Assembly: GCF_030864355.1 (NCBI RefSeq)
Contig: NC_083395.1
Span: 620,001-684,000 of the forward strand
Direction of reading: 5' to 3'
Origin: Cutaneotrichosporon cavernicola
Lineage: Eukaryota; Basidiomycota; Tremellomycetes; Trichosporonales; Trichosporonaceae
Length of the DNA stretch: 64,000 nt
Shown: piece by piece, positions 22,766 through 34,440 of the stretch
Position numbering within the stretch: position 1 is the stretch's first letter
How the letters are laid out: the number at the start of each line of letters is the position of its first letter
The notes under the pieces: generated by a model
Databases searched by the model: none
What the model was told of the DNA's origin: nothing
Seen by the model: only the letters and a program-made list of their open reading frames with translations
Program-made: the position numbers and the translations under genes

Positions 22766-24293
22766 TTACAACTCGTCCCACCTGTCGTCCTCCGCACACT
22801 GGTCGGCAGCCTCCTCATAGACGAGGCAGAAGGCATTCTTGTCACAGACAGCCGCAGAGTTCCCATCGGGTGCCCAGTGAACGCTGATTGCGTTGAATGA
22901 TTCAGCTGAACCGTCAGCATTCAAGTTATGAAGATAGCACTCACCTTCTGGTATTTCAACACCTTCGACGCCTAGACCGTCGTATAGATACAAGAACTTC
23001 GTGCGCGTTACAACAGCAATGCGGTTGGATGTTGGGCAGTACTGGACACTCTTGATAGGGGCGTTGAAAGAAACTGTTACAGTTGGCTCGATGTCAGGCG
23101 CCGATGACGCTGGATCAAGAAGGAATGCGTAAACATGCAGTACGGTCTCCTGTCCAAAGAAGAGGACGGTCCCGTCGGGGCTGAACCCCAGCCAGTTGAT
23201 AGGTGACGCGGAGTGCGTAGTCGTGGTTCGCTCAACTGGTTGTCAGAGAGAGTCTCAATGGTACGCTGTACACTGCACGATGCCTGCTTGTCCGTGAGAC
23301 CATGGCGGTAGGGTTGGCTCGGATATTGAGACAGCCTGGTAACCTCGCAGGCTCGCAATCGACTTCCAGTTCTCGCTCTCAACGACATGAACCAAGCCTC
23401 CAGAGTCGCCAAGAGCAAAGTGTCGTCCGTTGGGCGACCACGCCGTGCGTTTGATGGACTGAGCCATGTCGTGGGCCGACGCAGAGGAGAGGTCCCGCAC
23501 AAAGGAGCCGACGTGGACACCGACGGGCGAATAGAAATGTACGGTGTACTCGGTCTCAGTACAAAGTCAGTGGGGGGTCAGACTTACAGAGAGAGTCCAG
23601 TCGAGTAGGGCCAACCACTTGCCGCATGGGCTCCAACTGATTCCGGTGATGTCAGAAGCAAGGACTTGAAAGTGCTGCGGTCAGCGGCAGCCCAACACCG
23701 TTTCAGCACCCGTATCAAAGATTCCTTGTCGTACACCCCGACGTATTGCTTTCCTTGGTGTCGTTCTGGCGCAGCCAGGTAGCTTCGGTCCGGTGACCAA
23801 GCATGACCTGCGGTCAGCGCCCTCTCCACCCGAAAAGGCTAACCCTGCACGTTCTGGATCAACCGATTGCGCTCCGAAGTCAGGTTATACAGTACCAAAC
23901 CCTTCAAGTCAGCGCGTGAGAGGTCGCTTTACGTACGCCTTCTGTCTGAGTTAGGAGGTCTTCCTCGGCCCATTCCGCCTGTAGAACACCGCCAACCCGG
24001 GCGACAACTTGGTCTTGGGCCAGGTCGAACACCCACACAAGTCCTCTGGAATCAGAGAACGCCAGGAGGCAAGTGCCGCTGGGGGACCAATCGAGGTTAT
24101 CGATAACCACGTCCTGCGTGCCGGAGGTGCTTGGCCCGTCAGGAAGGACACACTTCCATGTCCGGATGCAGTTGAGAGAGGATGTAGAGCGGACTTGGAC
24201 CTTGTCTTTCAACGCAGTAGCGATGAAGGTGGATCCAGGCGAGTAGGCGAGGCAGTTTGCTCCGTATACCTTTGAGAACTGGTAGTTATCCAT
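22766..24293 (-). CDS. WRAP73: WRAP73/WDR8-like WD40 repeat protein
   Basis: Multi-exon beta-propeller protein of about 450 residues. The start [20 protein letters not shown] corresponds to the first blade. Successive blade motifs are [20 protein letters not shown] with [34 protein letters not shown] with YVGVYDK, and [20 protein letters not shown]. Then come [20 protein letters not shown], a PPWSHGQ linker, [36 protein letters not shown] and [18 protein letters not shown]. The order and the [15 protein letters not shown] blade match WRAP73 (WDR8). That protein acts with SSX2IP/Msd1 at microtubule-organising centres to anchor spindle or cilium microtubules. The stop is at 22766. It is divergent from GID8, sharing about 240 bp. 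Confidence 0.85.
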
Positions 24294-24532
24294 GTCAAAC
24301 CAGGTGGGGATAATGGAAAGTCAATAATGCGCTTTGTTTACATGACGACATCAACGGTCGTGGTATGGATCAACTTTCCCACAGTTGAGTCCTGGTCCGC
24401 GTTTGCCACAACGGAAGTAATCCCTACCGCCGCTCGCACCCTCGTCGTGGCGCGTTGGGTTTGCTGAACTGGTTCGTCACGCCTCACTCCCTCCTCTTCC
24501 ATCCATTCCCATCGCATGTTCTAACTGGCATC

Positions 24533-25586
24533 ATGGCGGCCAACGTCGCAGGCAATGGCTTGCAGCACTCGGGCGTGGCTGGGCAGTCGTCCGAGCACCA
24601 GACTTGGGAGGACAAGCTCGAAGCCGCGTCCGTCTCGAAAGAGTGAGTTTGCCACTGCTCATCCCTTCTTCTTAGGATGATACCATATCTGCAAGTGGGA
24701 ATCTCTCCTAAACATTTTTGAGGACACCCTTTGTATTTGCAACTCTGATCCCCCTTCTCTTCTCTCACGCCACCCGAGCCTGAGCTGACGCGCAGCGATC
24801 TCAATGCACTTGTGTTCGACTACCTCGTTGTGGAGGGCTTCTCTGATGCCGCGGTCGAGTTTGCTCGCGAGACGGGGATCTCGTCGACGATCGACCAGGA
24901 TATGATCCAGGAAAGGATGGAGATTCGACAAGCAGTAGAGGACGGTTGCGTTGAGGAAGCCGTTCGTCGCGTCAACGAGTTGGATCCTGAGGTGAGTTTT
25001 TTTTGTTGCGCACCTGCCCCAAGGATATGAACATTCATGCACCACGCTGAGCCGGCTTCAAGCAAGGCCATGTTGAAAAACCTGAACTATCACAGACCTG
25101 ATATGAGGGGCTCTCTTTTTACTTGGGCTACTAACTGACTTGCAGATCCTTGACACCAACCCACCTCTGTTATTTCACCTCTTCCTTCTTCGACTCATCG
25201 AACTGATCCGCGCAGACCGCGTCGAGGAAGCGCTTCAGTTTGCCACACTCGAGCTCGCTCCTCGCGGTGCACAGAACCCGGAGTTCCTTGCCGATCTCGA
25301 GCGCACAATGGCTCTTCTAGCCTTCCCCGACCTCGCCAAGGACGACGCGTCGTCAGACTCGTCATTCGAGGCAATCACTCAGCTCATGAAGCGTACTCAG
25401 CGTGTCAAGGTTGCCAAGGAGCTCAACGCTGCGATTCTCGAGAGCCAAGGGCAGGGCATGGAGACGAAGATGGCTGGGCTCCTTCGTCTTATGAAGTGGG
25501 GTGAGGACCGCCTTGAGAAGAATAATCTCCGTGTGCAAGACGATCGCGGCCGGCAATGGGCAGACGTTGTACTCCGAGAGGTGTAG
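24533..25586 (+). CDS. GID8: GID8/TWA1 subunit of the GID/CTLH E3 ubiquitin ligase
   Basis: A scaffold subunit that joins the ligase degrading gluconeogenic enzymes when glucose returns. Exon 1 is MAANVAGNGLQHSGVAGQSS...WEDKLEAASVSK. An unusually long first intron follows for this window (about 24643-24795). Exon 2 encodes the LisH motif (DLNALVFDYLVVEGFSDAAV) and the start of CTLH (IDQDMIQERMEIRQAVEDGC). Exon 3 encodes CTLH/CRA: ILDTNPPLLFHLFLLRLIEL, VEEALQFATLELAPRGAQNP, LERTMALLAFPDL and the closing KMAGLLRLMKWGEDRL. The start at 24533 was chosen because the upstream in-frame Met (24455) precedes a stretch that does not look like the family. The stop is at 25584. Confidence 0.95.
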
Positions 25587-26420
25587 CCTGAGTCGAGACT
25601 TGTACATACGTTGTAGTTGTTAAGGACTGGCGTTGTGTATTATGTGATATGTGTGGAAGAGCTGGTCAAGTCGGCGGTGGCGTGGCGCGGAGGTCGTACC
25701 ATCTCCAACTCACACATTTCATCCCAGTAGTCGATGTGTAGCAACTGCTCTTGTTGCTTCGTGACCTCACGCCGCGACCCACGTAAAATGCTCCTGTCGC
25801 CAATACCCGGCCCGCGCACAGTGTATTTCCGGTGCACGTGCATTGCCATTGGCGCTGATTGTTGGATCGTGTTGCCGGAGGAGTTTGCCGGACGAGGGTC
25901 AAAGAGTTAGGAGCAACCATTGCGTGGACTTGACCGTTCAATGGCCTAGGCGCTACTACACAATACAAGAGTGAACCAAATCGAGATTCAGGAAGCAGCC
26001 AAAAAAATAAGGAAGCCGAATGCGCGACAGACCCAGACAGCAGCGTACACGGGCGCTGTTGCTCTGGCTGAGTGAGTAGTTGAAATTAGCTTCCTTATGA
26101 ACTTGAGCAACAACAATGAACAACCCACTCCGAAGGGCACGAGGGCGCAGGCTTGCATCCCAGATTTCGCCTAATCGCTGTCCGGTGAGGTTGGCCCTTA
26201 AGCTGAGTTGACGTGGAACCGAGGAATTCAGCAGGATGATGCGATGTACACGACCGGGCGACATCCACGGAGACCTGACAGCCCAATCTTCATCTGGTCT
26301 TCCGTTCCGATCCACCCACGAGTGGCTGGACTGCGTCGGATCGAAGCACCCATTGGTGAAGCCGTACGCAGCGCGCTGTAAAAGCCGGAGAGCACACAAA
26401 GGGGAGAGCATGATAAGGTC
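25587..26420. other. Intergenic region between convergent genes
   Basis: About 830 bp between GID8 and the unidentified minus-strand gene. No motif-bearing frame was seen. It presumably holds both 3' UTRs. Confidence 0.5.
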
Positions 26421-27560
26421 TTAAAAGACGAGCTGGGGTGTGATGTGGATGCCTTCGAACATCCGCCTTGCGCACGCCATGTCCTCTTCGAGCAGCGTCA
26501 TTGATGAGACAAAGACAAGGAGGTTGACATTCCTCGTGGCCGGCGATGCCAACCCACTTTGCGCATGCCCTGTCTACCTGGACTGCTTCCTGGCTTGATA
26601 GACCGAGAAGCCGAAGTTGATCCTCCACACTCTCAGTCATTCCAATGTCGCAGTCATCGTCGCTGAGGTCTGCGCAGGCGTCTTCGATTCCGTAGGCCGC
26701 ATCTTCCTAGAAGCCGTCTTCCGATTAGTCGATGACCGCGAAAGATTCACTCTCCGTGCCTACCTTGACGGAGACACTTCTAGGTCCTAGGCGCCATGCG
26801 GGTGCGCTTGGTGCGGTGATGAGACGGAACAACTGATCAGGTAAGTTGTTTCAGATCATTGTTCCCCCACAGTTCGTCGGATTGGATCCCGTTTGCGCCG
26901 GCTCCCCAGCGCGGCAGCTCCTACAGTGACCTGGCGTGCTTGTAGCTTCGTCATAACTTCGTCTGGTGAGAATCATCGGACCGTCACGTAACCCAGGCGT
27001 TGCGCGGCAGGAAACGCTGGGAGCTCCAATCGTCGCTTGGCTGGTGGCTTGAATGACTTGGAGGAGGGATGTGGGAGACGAAAAGGTTGACTCACTGATC
27101 GGTCATCCACGGCATACAACAGCCTCTTCCTCCTCCACGACTCGTCGATGTCGAACTGGTACAACCTTCTCAAAGCCAAAACAGCTTCCTGCTTTCCGAT
27201 TTGGGGAGATCGAAAGGGTGTGTTGCGGTATGGCGTGACGGAATGGAATCCGCGTGCTGGTGTAGATTACCTGGAGCAGTCTGCGGGCCAAGGTGTCACT
27301 CTCACGAGGTGGTCAAAACTGGAGCCACTAGCTGACCTCCGAGATCGTGCGCATCGCAATCCCAAAGGCAGTCACAAAGTCACCGACTTGTCCTTCTTTA
27401 CAATTGCTGCTGACCATAGCGATGTCCAAATGGGAGGAACTTCCGGCACCAGAACTACCCCTAGAATCGCCAAACTCTGGGAATGACATGGTCCACGAGT
27501 CGACGCTGGGTCTTCCGCCACAACCTGAAGAACCATCGCAGAAGAACTATATGCCTGGTG
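26421..27560 (-). CDS. Unidentified multi-exon protein (5' end uncertain)
   Basis: Not recognised. Several consecutive pieces look truly coding and are bounded by plausible splice sites. They are SWTMSFPEFGDSRGSSGAG with VGDFVTAFGIAMRTISE (27295-27540), QEAVLALRRLYQFDIDESWR with LLYAVDDRS ending at a GTGAGT donor (about 27090), and LFRLITAPSAPAWRLGPRSV (about 26770-26830). An acidic exon follows with DACADLSDDDCDIGMTESVE and DQLRLLGLSSQEAVQ (26575-26710). The final exon is NVNLLVFVSSMTLLEEDMAC...HITPQLVF with stop TAA at 26421. The joins between 26830 and 27060 and upstream of 27300 are unresolved, and the frame may continue to about 27800. No domain is assigned. It could also be a partly decayed gene. 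Confidence 0.4.
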
Positions 27561-28486
27561 CCAGCCGCGTTTGCTCCAGAATCGCCGGACACTTGACAGC
27601 AGGCTACCAGCCAGCACCACCATTAGCCCTTTGGATGCTGGTGGTTGGCGGGTTAACGCATCGGGCTTTGGACGATGGAGCGTTGGTGCAGTGTCTGACG
27701 TAGTCTGACTGCGGGCGATGTTGCGTAAGGTGCCGCTCTGACGTAAATTGGACCGACCTCGATCGGGCGTTCTGGGTGGTGTGAGGAGGACAAGTTCAGA
27801 GAGAGTGGCTGGGAGCTTGCTCTTTAGCTAGTCAGCAGGATGGCAGGGCAGTGGGCACATCTCTTTGTGGGACTCCTGGCCGCTCCTCGCGGTGGTGCTC
27901 GGGCTGGCGTGAATGTGCAGTGACTGAAGTGAAGCCGAGCAGAGGGATCATTTCTTGCCCCCGAGGTTAGGAGGTGGTAAGAGGGGCTAGGGGGATGTAG
28001 TTGATTGGCGCGAGTTGTAGCACATAAGCCTCAAATTCCCAAGGTCAGTCGCCTAAAGCGCGGCAGCACGGAGTTGACGTGCACACTTTCCGCACACTGG
28101 TCGGCTGGTTGGCTTGTTCGTCATGGTTAGAAGAGTAAGGATTAGTTGTAAATACAGGACGGGTATGGACGAGGACGCGGGGTCGCTGGGCGCTGCGCAT
28201 CGTGGTATCTTTCATGGCCCTCGTTGCACTCACTTCAGCTTGATTTGTAGGACAACAGTTCGACAAGATTTGCATGGAGTGACGAGGACGGGTTAGTGTT
28301 GCCTTCGTTGAGTGGCCAATAATTGTTTGAGTGAGTGGAGGATTGAGGATTTGCTTCTGTCAGCCAGGCAAGGAAAGGATCAAAGGAAGGAAGGAAGCAA
28401 GGGTCAAAGGAAGCAAATGGAGGGCGAATTCCGGTCCCGATATAAACGGCGCTACATGGCGCTTTACTGCTCTGTTCTCCTCCGTC
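27561..28486. other. Unassigned region upstream of TANGO2
   Basis: It may hold the 5' part of the preceding minus-strand gene. A minus-strand frame is open from about 27795 to 27608 and includes QSDYVRHCTNAPSSKARC. The last 200 bp contain AAGGAAGG repeats (28375-28420) and a CATGGCGCTTTACTGC leader. No other gene was recognised. Confidence 0.4.
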
Positions 28487-29478
28487 ATGTGCATCGTCTT
28501 CTACACACAATCTCAGCCTGGGTACAAGTTGTGAGCATATTACAGAAGGGTCTCACTGACATTCAGAATCCTCGCCGCGAACCGTGACGAGTTCCTCGAT
28601 CGGCCCGCGTCTGAAGCGGAATGGCACAACTTTGATGATACCTCGCACCACAACAGTTGGGTTCTGTGTGGCCGCGACCTCGGGAGTCCGGACAAGGGAA
28701 CGTGGTTAGGCATCACGTCGGACCTGCGCGTCGGCATTCTGTGCGTACTAGTTCTTGTGGTCGCTGGCTGACAAAGCAGCACCAACATCAGATACCCGAT
28801 CTGCGAACCTCCTCCCAATGCACCCTCGCGTGGCCACCTGCTCAAGGAGTTCCTCGCCGCGCCGCCAGACCAAGCGCCATCTGTCACCGACTTCCTCGCG
28901 AAGATTGATCCGTCGCGCTACGTCGGCTTCAACCTCCTCTTGTTCAACCTCAGGCGGCAGGATGGCACATGGAACACGCCAGAGGCTGGCTATCTCAGTA
29001 ACCGGTCTAGTCCGCCGATCCTGCACCCGGACGACTGCGGATGCAGGGGTATGTCCAACTCGCCGTTGACGCAGCCGTACCCAAAGGTCCAGAGCGGAGA
29101 GGAGCGTATGGCCGAATCACTGACCGAGTGGGCACACAAGGATGAGGGCGAGGACCAGCTCGTGGAGCGCATGATGGACCTCCTTTCGTAAGTTCTCACA
29201 ACATACGAGCTGACAGCAGTCCTGCGCCCCCGGTTCACAGCGCCGTCGACATGACGTACGCGACTCAGATCGCACCTCTCCGTATCGGCGCCATGGGTCT
29301 GGGTCCCGCAAGTGGCGCTGGGGACGATAGTGCGCGTTGGTACGCCACCCGAGTCGCGACCGTCATTCTCGTTCGAGACGATGGCAAGATCACGTTTGTG
29401 GAGCGCGACCGCACCAAGCTGAAGGATGGAGAAGTGGTACACGCCAACACCGAGCGCAGGGAGGTGTTCTCCGTGTAA
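28487..29478 (+). CDS. TANGO2: TANGO2-family (NRDE) protein
   Basis: Four exons give about 285 residues. The start MCIVFYTQSQPGYKL and the join across a 36-nt intron to ILAANRDEFLDRPASEAEWH reproduce the family hallmark: Met-Cys at the N-terminus (the Cys could act as an N-terminal nucleophile) and the NRDE motif. DKGTWLGITSDLRVGIL, the segment RGHLLKEFLAAP, and YVGFNLLLFNL follow. The C-terminal exon has MTYATQIAPLRIG, WYATRVATVILVRDDGKITF and ERDRTKLKDGEV. TANGO2 proteins act in mitochondria/ER with proposed roles in acyl-CoA, lipid or heme handling; the molecular reaction is unsettled. It is convergent with uL23; the two stop codons are about 90 bp apart. Confidence 0.93.
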
Positions 29479-29569
29479 CCGATTGAAGTGGGCCGGTTTT
29501 GCTAGCCACGCTGCCCCGGTTTAGCTAGCTGTCATGTAACAATGCATCCCCCTACGACCCAAAGGTGAA

Positions 29570-30428
29570 CTAGATGAGGCCAATCTGCTGTCAGCATTAG
29601 TCACATCCACGCGTACCTTGTTGGCGACCTCAAGAGCGTCGTAGTCGGCAGTCAGGCGGACGTACGCCTTCTTCTTGCCGTCAGGGCTGAGAGTTAGCAG
29701 GTGCACGACTCAAAAAATCTCACCGGATGAGGGTGTTGATCTTCGCAGCCTCGACGTCGTACAGCTTCTTCACCGCGTCCTTGATGTTGCGCTTGTTGGC
29801 GCGGAGGTCGGTGATGAAGACAAGGGTGTTGTGGTCCTCAATCTTCTTCATCGCCGACTCGGTCGAAAGGGGGTGCTGGATGGTGCGGAACTGGTCCATG
29901 CGGGGAAGGTGGGGGATCGACTTGCGCGGGTACTTGGGGGCACGCGCAAGACGAAGGGTGTTCGGGCGGTGGAACGACGCCGACGTGCGAATCTTCTTGG
30001 CCGCGTGGGACTGGGTGCCCTTGAGGGCGGCCTTCTTAGCGGCCTTGGCCTTGGCCTCGGGGGTAGCTGCAAGTCAGCGAAACGCACGTCGATGCAGAAA
30101 GGCAACGCTATCGCCCTCTTGAAATCCGATTTGGACCAACTCCCGAGTCGAGACCAACTTGAGCGCGCGCTTCCATCTCCGCCACCCAACAATCTTCAAC
30201 GCGGCCCCTCATGCTCGCTCCCGTCTCGCTGGACTCGCGCAGCAACGCACGCTCGCCGCAAACGTGCTCGTCGACGGACAACACGCCGACGCCGCTCCTG
30301 CGCGCGCATTCTGCGGTGCTGCTGGCAATCCCCAAACAACCTCTCCTCCACACGCAGCCAGCGCGTCGATGGCCTCGATCTCGGTCTCGGTCTCGTTCGC
30401 GATGCTCACCCTTGGTAGCGGGGGCCAT
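29570..30428 (-). CDS. RPL25: 60S ribosomal protein uL23 (RPL25 in yeast)
   Basis: Four exons give about 150 residues. Exon 1 is only MAPATK plus one base (30410-30428). A 343-nt intron follows (30067-30409), then [40 protein letters not shown] and [60 protein letters not shown] and NTLIR come next, and the next exon reads [20 protein letters not shown]. The last 30-nt intron joins ANK to IGLI and the stop at 29570. uL23 lies at the polypeptide exit of the large subunit and docks SRP and nascent-chain factors. Intron 1 is several times longer than the norm here; I saw no clear C/D box pair within it. Confidence 0.96.
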
Positions 30429-31842
30429 TTTTGACAGTCTGGGATATGTTAGTGGTGATACAGGTGACCAACGGCGTGCGCACTCACCAGACTTGAGGGT
30501 TGAGTGAGACGGAGCCCGTGACCACACTTGGACCAACCACGGCCAATGTTGAAAATAACGGAGTCTTGAATAAGGAAAATTCTTAACACCGACACGATAA
30601 ATCTTCTGGGGACCCCACCACCATTTCAAGGATTCATTTGTGCGGAGTTTGTCAACTCTCCGCTAGGCCATTCGTTTCAGGCTACAAGAAGTTCTGGAAC
30701 CAGCCATATTCAGCAATACTCCTAACGAAACAAATAGGCCAAAGTCCTGATCCCTTGCAGGCTTTTAGCAGCTTGGCAATTGGCAATCAGCAGTTCCAGC
30801 AGGCAGCTAGCAGCTAGCTAGCTAACCAGATTATGGCTAATGTTATGTTATCGTGACGCGTTGATGCACAAGCAGAATGTACATGATCAGACCAATCCAT
30901 CGAATCACCGATCCCCGATCCCCCGCATATCCGCATGCATTCTCCAGCTCCCCACTTTTACATGAGACCGTGCAACAATCAAGCACCGATCGCACGCCTC
31001 ACATGTCGTCCGTGCAGCGCTTGGGCATAGACTTATTTTTACAACATGGTGACTCGGAAGTCATGGTGTGGTGCCAGTGTCGTGCATTTCACCGGACATG
31101 CTGGTGGTTGAGTCTTTGATGCGGCTGAACAGCCGAGCAGCCGACAAGCCGACAAGCCGACCAAAAGACGTAATCTGCGTTCACCTGCTGGCGTTTTAGG
31201 TCTGCGGCTCTGCAGCCAGATCTAGCCAGAGGCCAAAGCCGAGCCCTAAACCGTGATACAGATGTTGTGCAGATCACTCTGTTCAAACACGCACGATTCA
31301 CTCTCTACAGTAGAGGCCTCCACCTGGCCCACCAGGCCAAATAGGCCACTTGGGGCAACCACCTTTTTGCTCCCGTTTTGCCCCTTGACACACAGAACAT
31401 AAGAGCTTTAGAGCTGTGTGGCTACTATGACCAAGGGTCCAAACAGAGGCCAACAAGGGTCAAAGGGTCAAAGGGTCAAAGGGTCAAAGGGTTGTCAGTG
31501 GGGTTCCGCCACCCACCCGACCAACTTGCTGTACTACTACAGAACAGTACTCTGTTTGAATCCTTGCCCTAGCTTTGTAGCTTGTTAGCTTCCAAGTCAC
31601 TGTTCACTGTTCATGTTGACTTTAATCAATCTTCATCCAACAAACTCTTTACATCCCATCATCTAGATCGGAACGCGCGTCAAACCGTGCATTCCACGAC
31701 CTCTATCATCAACACTTTTCCCTCATCCTCATCCTTCTCCACAACTCACTTCTGACGTGTTTTTCCTCCTTTGTCCCCCACCCTCAACCATATCCTCTGT
31801 TTTCCATCGCACCCATCGCCCACTTGACGTCCATTCACAAAC
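30429..31842. other. Intergenic region uL23-PP2C (divergent)
   Basis: About 1.4 kb holding two promoters. It includes AGCTAGC runs (30805-30825), AT-richer stretches and an 8-bp tandem repeat listed separately. No gene was recognised. Confidence 0.55.
31455..31492. repeat. 8-bp tandem repeat (AAGGGTCA)n
   Basis: Four to five head-to-tail copies of AAGGGTCA, about 350 bp upstream of the PP2C start. A variant copy lies just upstream (AAGGGTCCAAAC, 31432-31443). Confidence 0.85.
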
Positions 31843-33699
31843 ATGGTACGTCCTGTGCTCATCATACTATGTGGTGCAACGTACATGGGGATGCTGCCCA
31901 ACCTCGTACCGATGCCATGATCGCAATGCTGACGCCTTCTCTTGATGTTTGAAGGGTCAAACTCTCTCCGAGCCAGGTTAGTCCATTCTCATCCACACGT
32001 CATTGCAAAACGCTGACCACATTCATTTGTCTGACACGTCGTCCTGCGCCTGTTTCCGTTCTCCTCGATCCTCGCTCCCATTTTATAAACAGTTACCGAG
32101 AAGCACACGACCGTCGTGCTGCGAGAGAGGCAGTACTGGGTCGGTCTGTCCGACATGCAGGGCTGGCGGATAAGTGAGCTCTTGCCAAGGCAACTTTGAC
32201 CTAACACACAGGCATGGAGGATTCACACTCGGTGCACCTCTATCTTCCGCCTGGTGGCTCGGACGCACCTCCCGCTGAGGACATTACGGAACAGCCTGCT
32301 GGGTCGACAGTGACCAATGATGGCAAAGAGGAGAAGGGACTTGCTCTGTTTGCAGTGTTTGACGGCCACGGAGGTTCAACGGTTGCAAAGTTCTCGGGCA
32401 CCACGCTGCACACCCGCCTCGCCAACCTAGACTCGTACAGTGCGCGATTGTGTGATAATACAGCTAATCCCTTCAGAGGCGGGCGACTACGAGACTGCGT
32501 TGAAGCAGGTCTTCCTCAAGACGGACGAGGACCTTCGTGCCGACCCCACCTTCTTCACCGATCCTTCTGGCTGCACTGCAGTTGTTGCCCTTGTCACTCC
32601 CGATGGCCGTATCTTCGTCGCCAACGCAGGCGACTCGCGCTCGGTGCTTGGGTACAAGGGCGAGGCCAAGGCCATGTCCAACGACCACAAGCCAACCAAC
32701 AAGGAGGAGACCGCGCGTATTACCTCGGCTGGCGGGTTTGTCGAGTTTGGGCGTGTCAACGGTTCGTATTCTGCACTAAACTCTTCTAACAACTAGGCAA
32801 CCTCGCACTCTCTCGCGCCATTGGTGACTTCGAGTTCAAGCAGAACTTCACCTTGCCACCCGAGCAGCAGATTGTGACTGCGGACCCTGAGATCTTGGTG
32901 CACCAGATCGACAGCGAGGAGGAGTTCCTCGTCCTCGCCTGTGACGGTGAGTTTGCTGATTTCATTTCCCCAAATCTAACACCGCAGGCATCTGGGACTG
33001 CCTTTCATCGCAGCAGGTGGTCGACATTGTCCGTCGGGCCGTGGCCAATGGCGATGACCTGGGCAAGATCTGTGAGGACTTGATGGTTAAATGCCTCGCA
33101 ACCGACTCGGAGACTGGCGGCATTGGCTGCGACAACATGACGGTCGTTGTCGTTGCTCTGCTTGGCGGCCGTACCCATGAAGAGTGGCAGGCGTGGGTCA
33201 AGGACCGCGTCGACAACAAGGTTGGCCGCGATACTCCCGAGTCGATCCCCGACATCTTCGGCCAGGCGCCGCCATCTGTCGGTGGCTTCTCTGGCGGTGG
33301 CTTCCGCATCGCTGGCGCCGGGGGCCTCGTCAACATTGCGAGCATTTTGGGCGCTTCTGGTATCACTTTCAAGACACCCGATGACGACGACGACGACGAT
33401 GATGACGAAATGCACGTTATCAACGACGGCCATGTAAGTCAAGGACAATCAAGTTCTAACCACAGCTCATGGTTGTCGATGAGGAGGAAGGCGCCAGGAT
33501 CCATGTTGTTGACGAGGACGGCGATGTACATGTCGACTCGGAGGACTCGGACGCTACCGCAAACGCCGCCGATGCCGCTGCCCCCGCGGCGCGCACGGCC
33601 CCAACGTTCTCTTCCATCGGCTCCCCCACCGTGCCGACGCCCAAGCCTCTCCAGGTTGGAACTGAGTCCGGCGAGGAGGCTGACAAGGCAACCAAGTGA
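31843..33699 (+). CDS. PTC2: PP2C (PPM-type) Ser/Thr phosphatase, Ptc2/Ptc3-like
   Basis: The first coding exon is just the ATG (31843-31845). It is followed at once by a 109-nt intron (31846-31954); exon 2 supplies GQTLSEP. The mature N-terminus MGQTLSEP fits an N-myristoylation site, as in other Ptc2/3 enzymes. PPM motifs are [122 protein letters not shown] and [14 protein letters not shown]. All metal-binding aspartates are present. The tail is Gly-rich ([12 protein letters not shown]), then a run of nine Asp, then acidic and Ala/Pro-rich. Family roles include dephosphorylating HOG MAP kinase and checkpoint kinases. The stop is at 33699. Confidence 0.92.
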
Positions 33700-34440
33700 A
33701 GTGTAATGGTTTCTTAGATGGCTCTAGTTTATTCCCCCCCACTATCTTATCTCCATATTGCAGCGGCGCGAGACGGCTAGGCCTTGTGTGGCCCGATACC
33801 CGAACAGTTTACAATGCGAGCTTTTGTGTGGATCGTGAGTTTCTTGTGCGAGTCAAGTTGGCCGCGTATATTGTAGATGGGCTGCTTGGTGTCAACGGCG
33901 CCCATGGAGTCTTCCAGCACGTAGACAATTGTAGATCATACCCGGGTCGCCGAACCCGGGTATTTAGTGGTGACGTTGATCCTCGTGCCAGCGCCTCTTG
34001 GCATGAACCCGGGTATGGTTTGGGTTTTGATTAACCGAGTGATATTGGTTGAGCGGTCAAAGAGGACCGTGGATGATGTATTAGTTTCCGTTTGCCACTT
34101 TGACCAAGTATTATAGGGCTATAGTTAGTTACCCTAGATGACACAATGAACACCAAACTGACACACGCGTTCCCCGCTACCCCACCCAACCCCCTCTTCC
34201 GCACAAGACTTAGCCGGCTCACCAAACCAAACCTCCCAAGCCCTCCAGCACCATGCCTCGCGCTCTATATGGTCCCCATTCACCCTCGTAAAACATCTCT
34301 CCCATCTCTCTCATCTATCTCATCTCTCTCATTCTCGTCGCTCGCCTTAGCGTATAACACACTCTACTTCACCTTCCCTTTGCTACACAGCACCTTGCAC
34401 TCACACATACTCTCTCTCCGCCACATACAGACTTGACAAT
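33700..34440. other. Intergenic region PP2C-acyl-CoA synthetase
   Basis: About 740 bp. It carries the CCCGGG palindromic repeats (listed separately) and then a long pyrimidine-rich leader (about 34285-34435, CTCTCATCTCTC runs) just before the acyl-CoA synthetase ATG, as expected for a strongly expressed gene. Confidence 0.6.
33938..34016. repeat. Three copies of decamer ACCCGGGTAT, two forming a hairpin
   Basis: ATACCCGGGT (33938-33947) and its exact complement ACCCGGGTAT (33954-33963) are separated by 6 nt. A third copy lies at 34007-34016. The core ACCCGGGT is itself palindromic. It lies 240-320 bp downstream of the PP2C stop. Confidence 0.85.
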
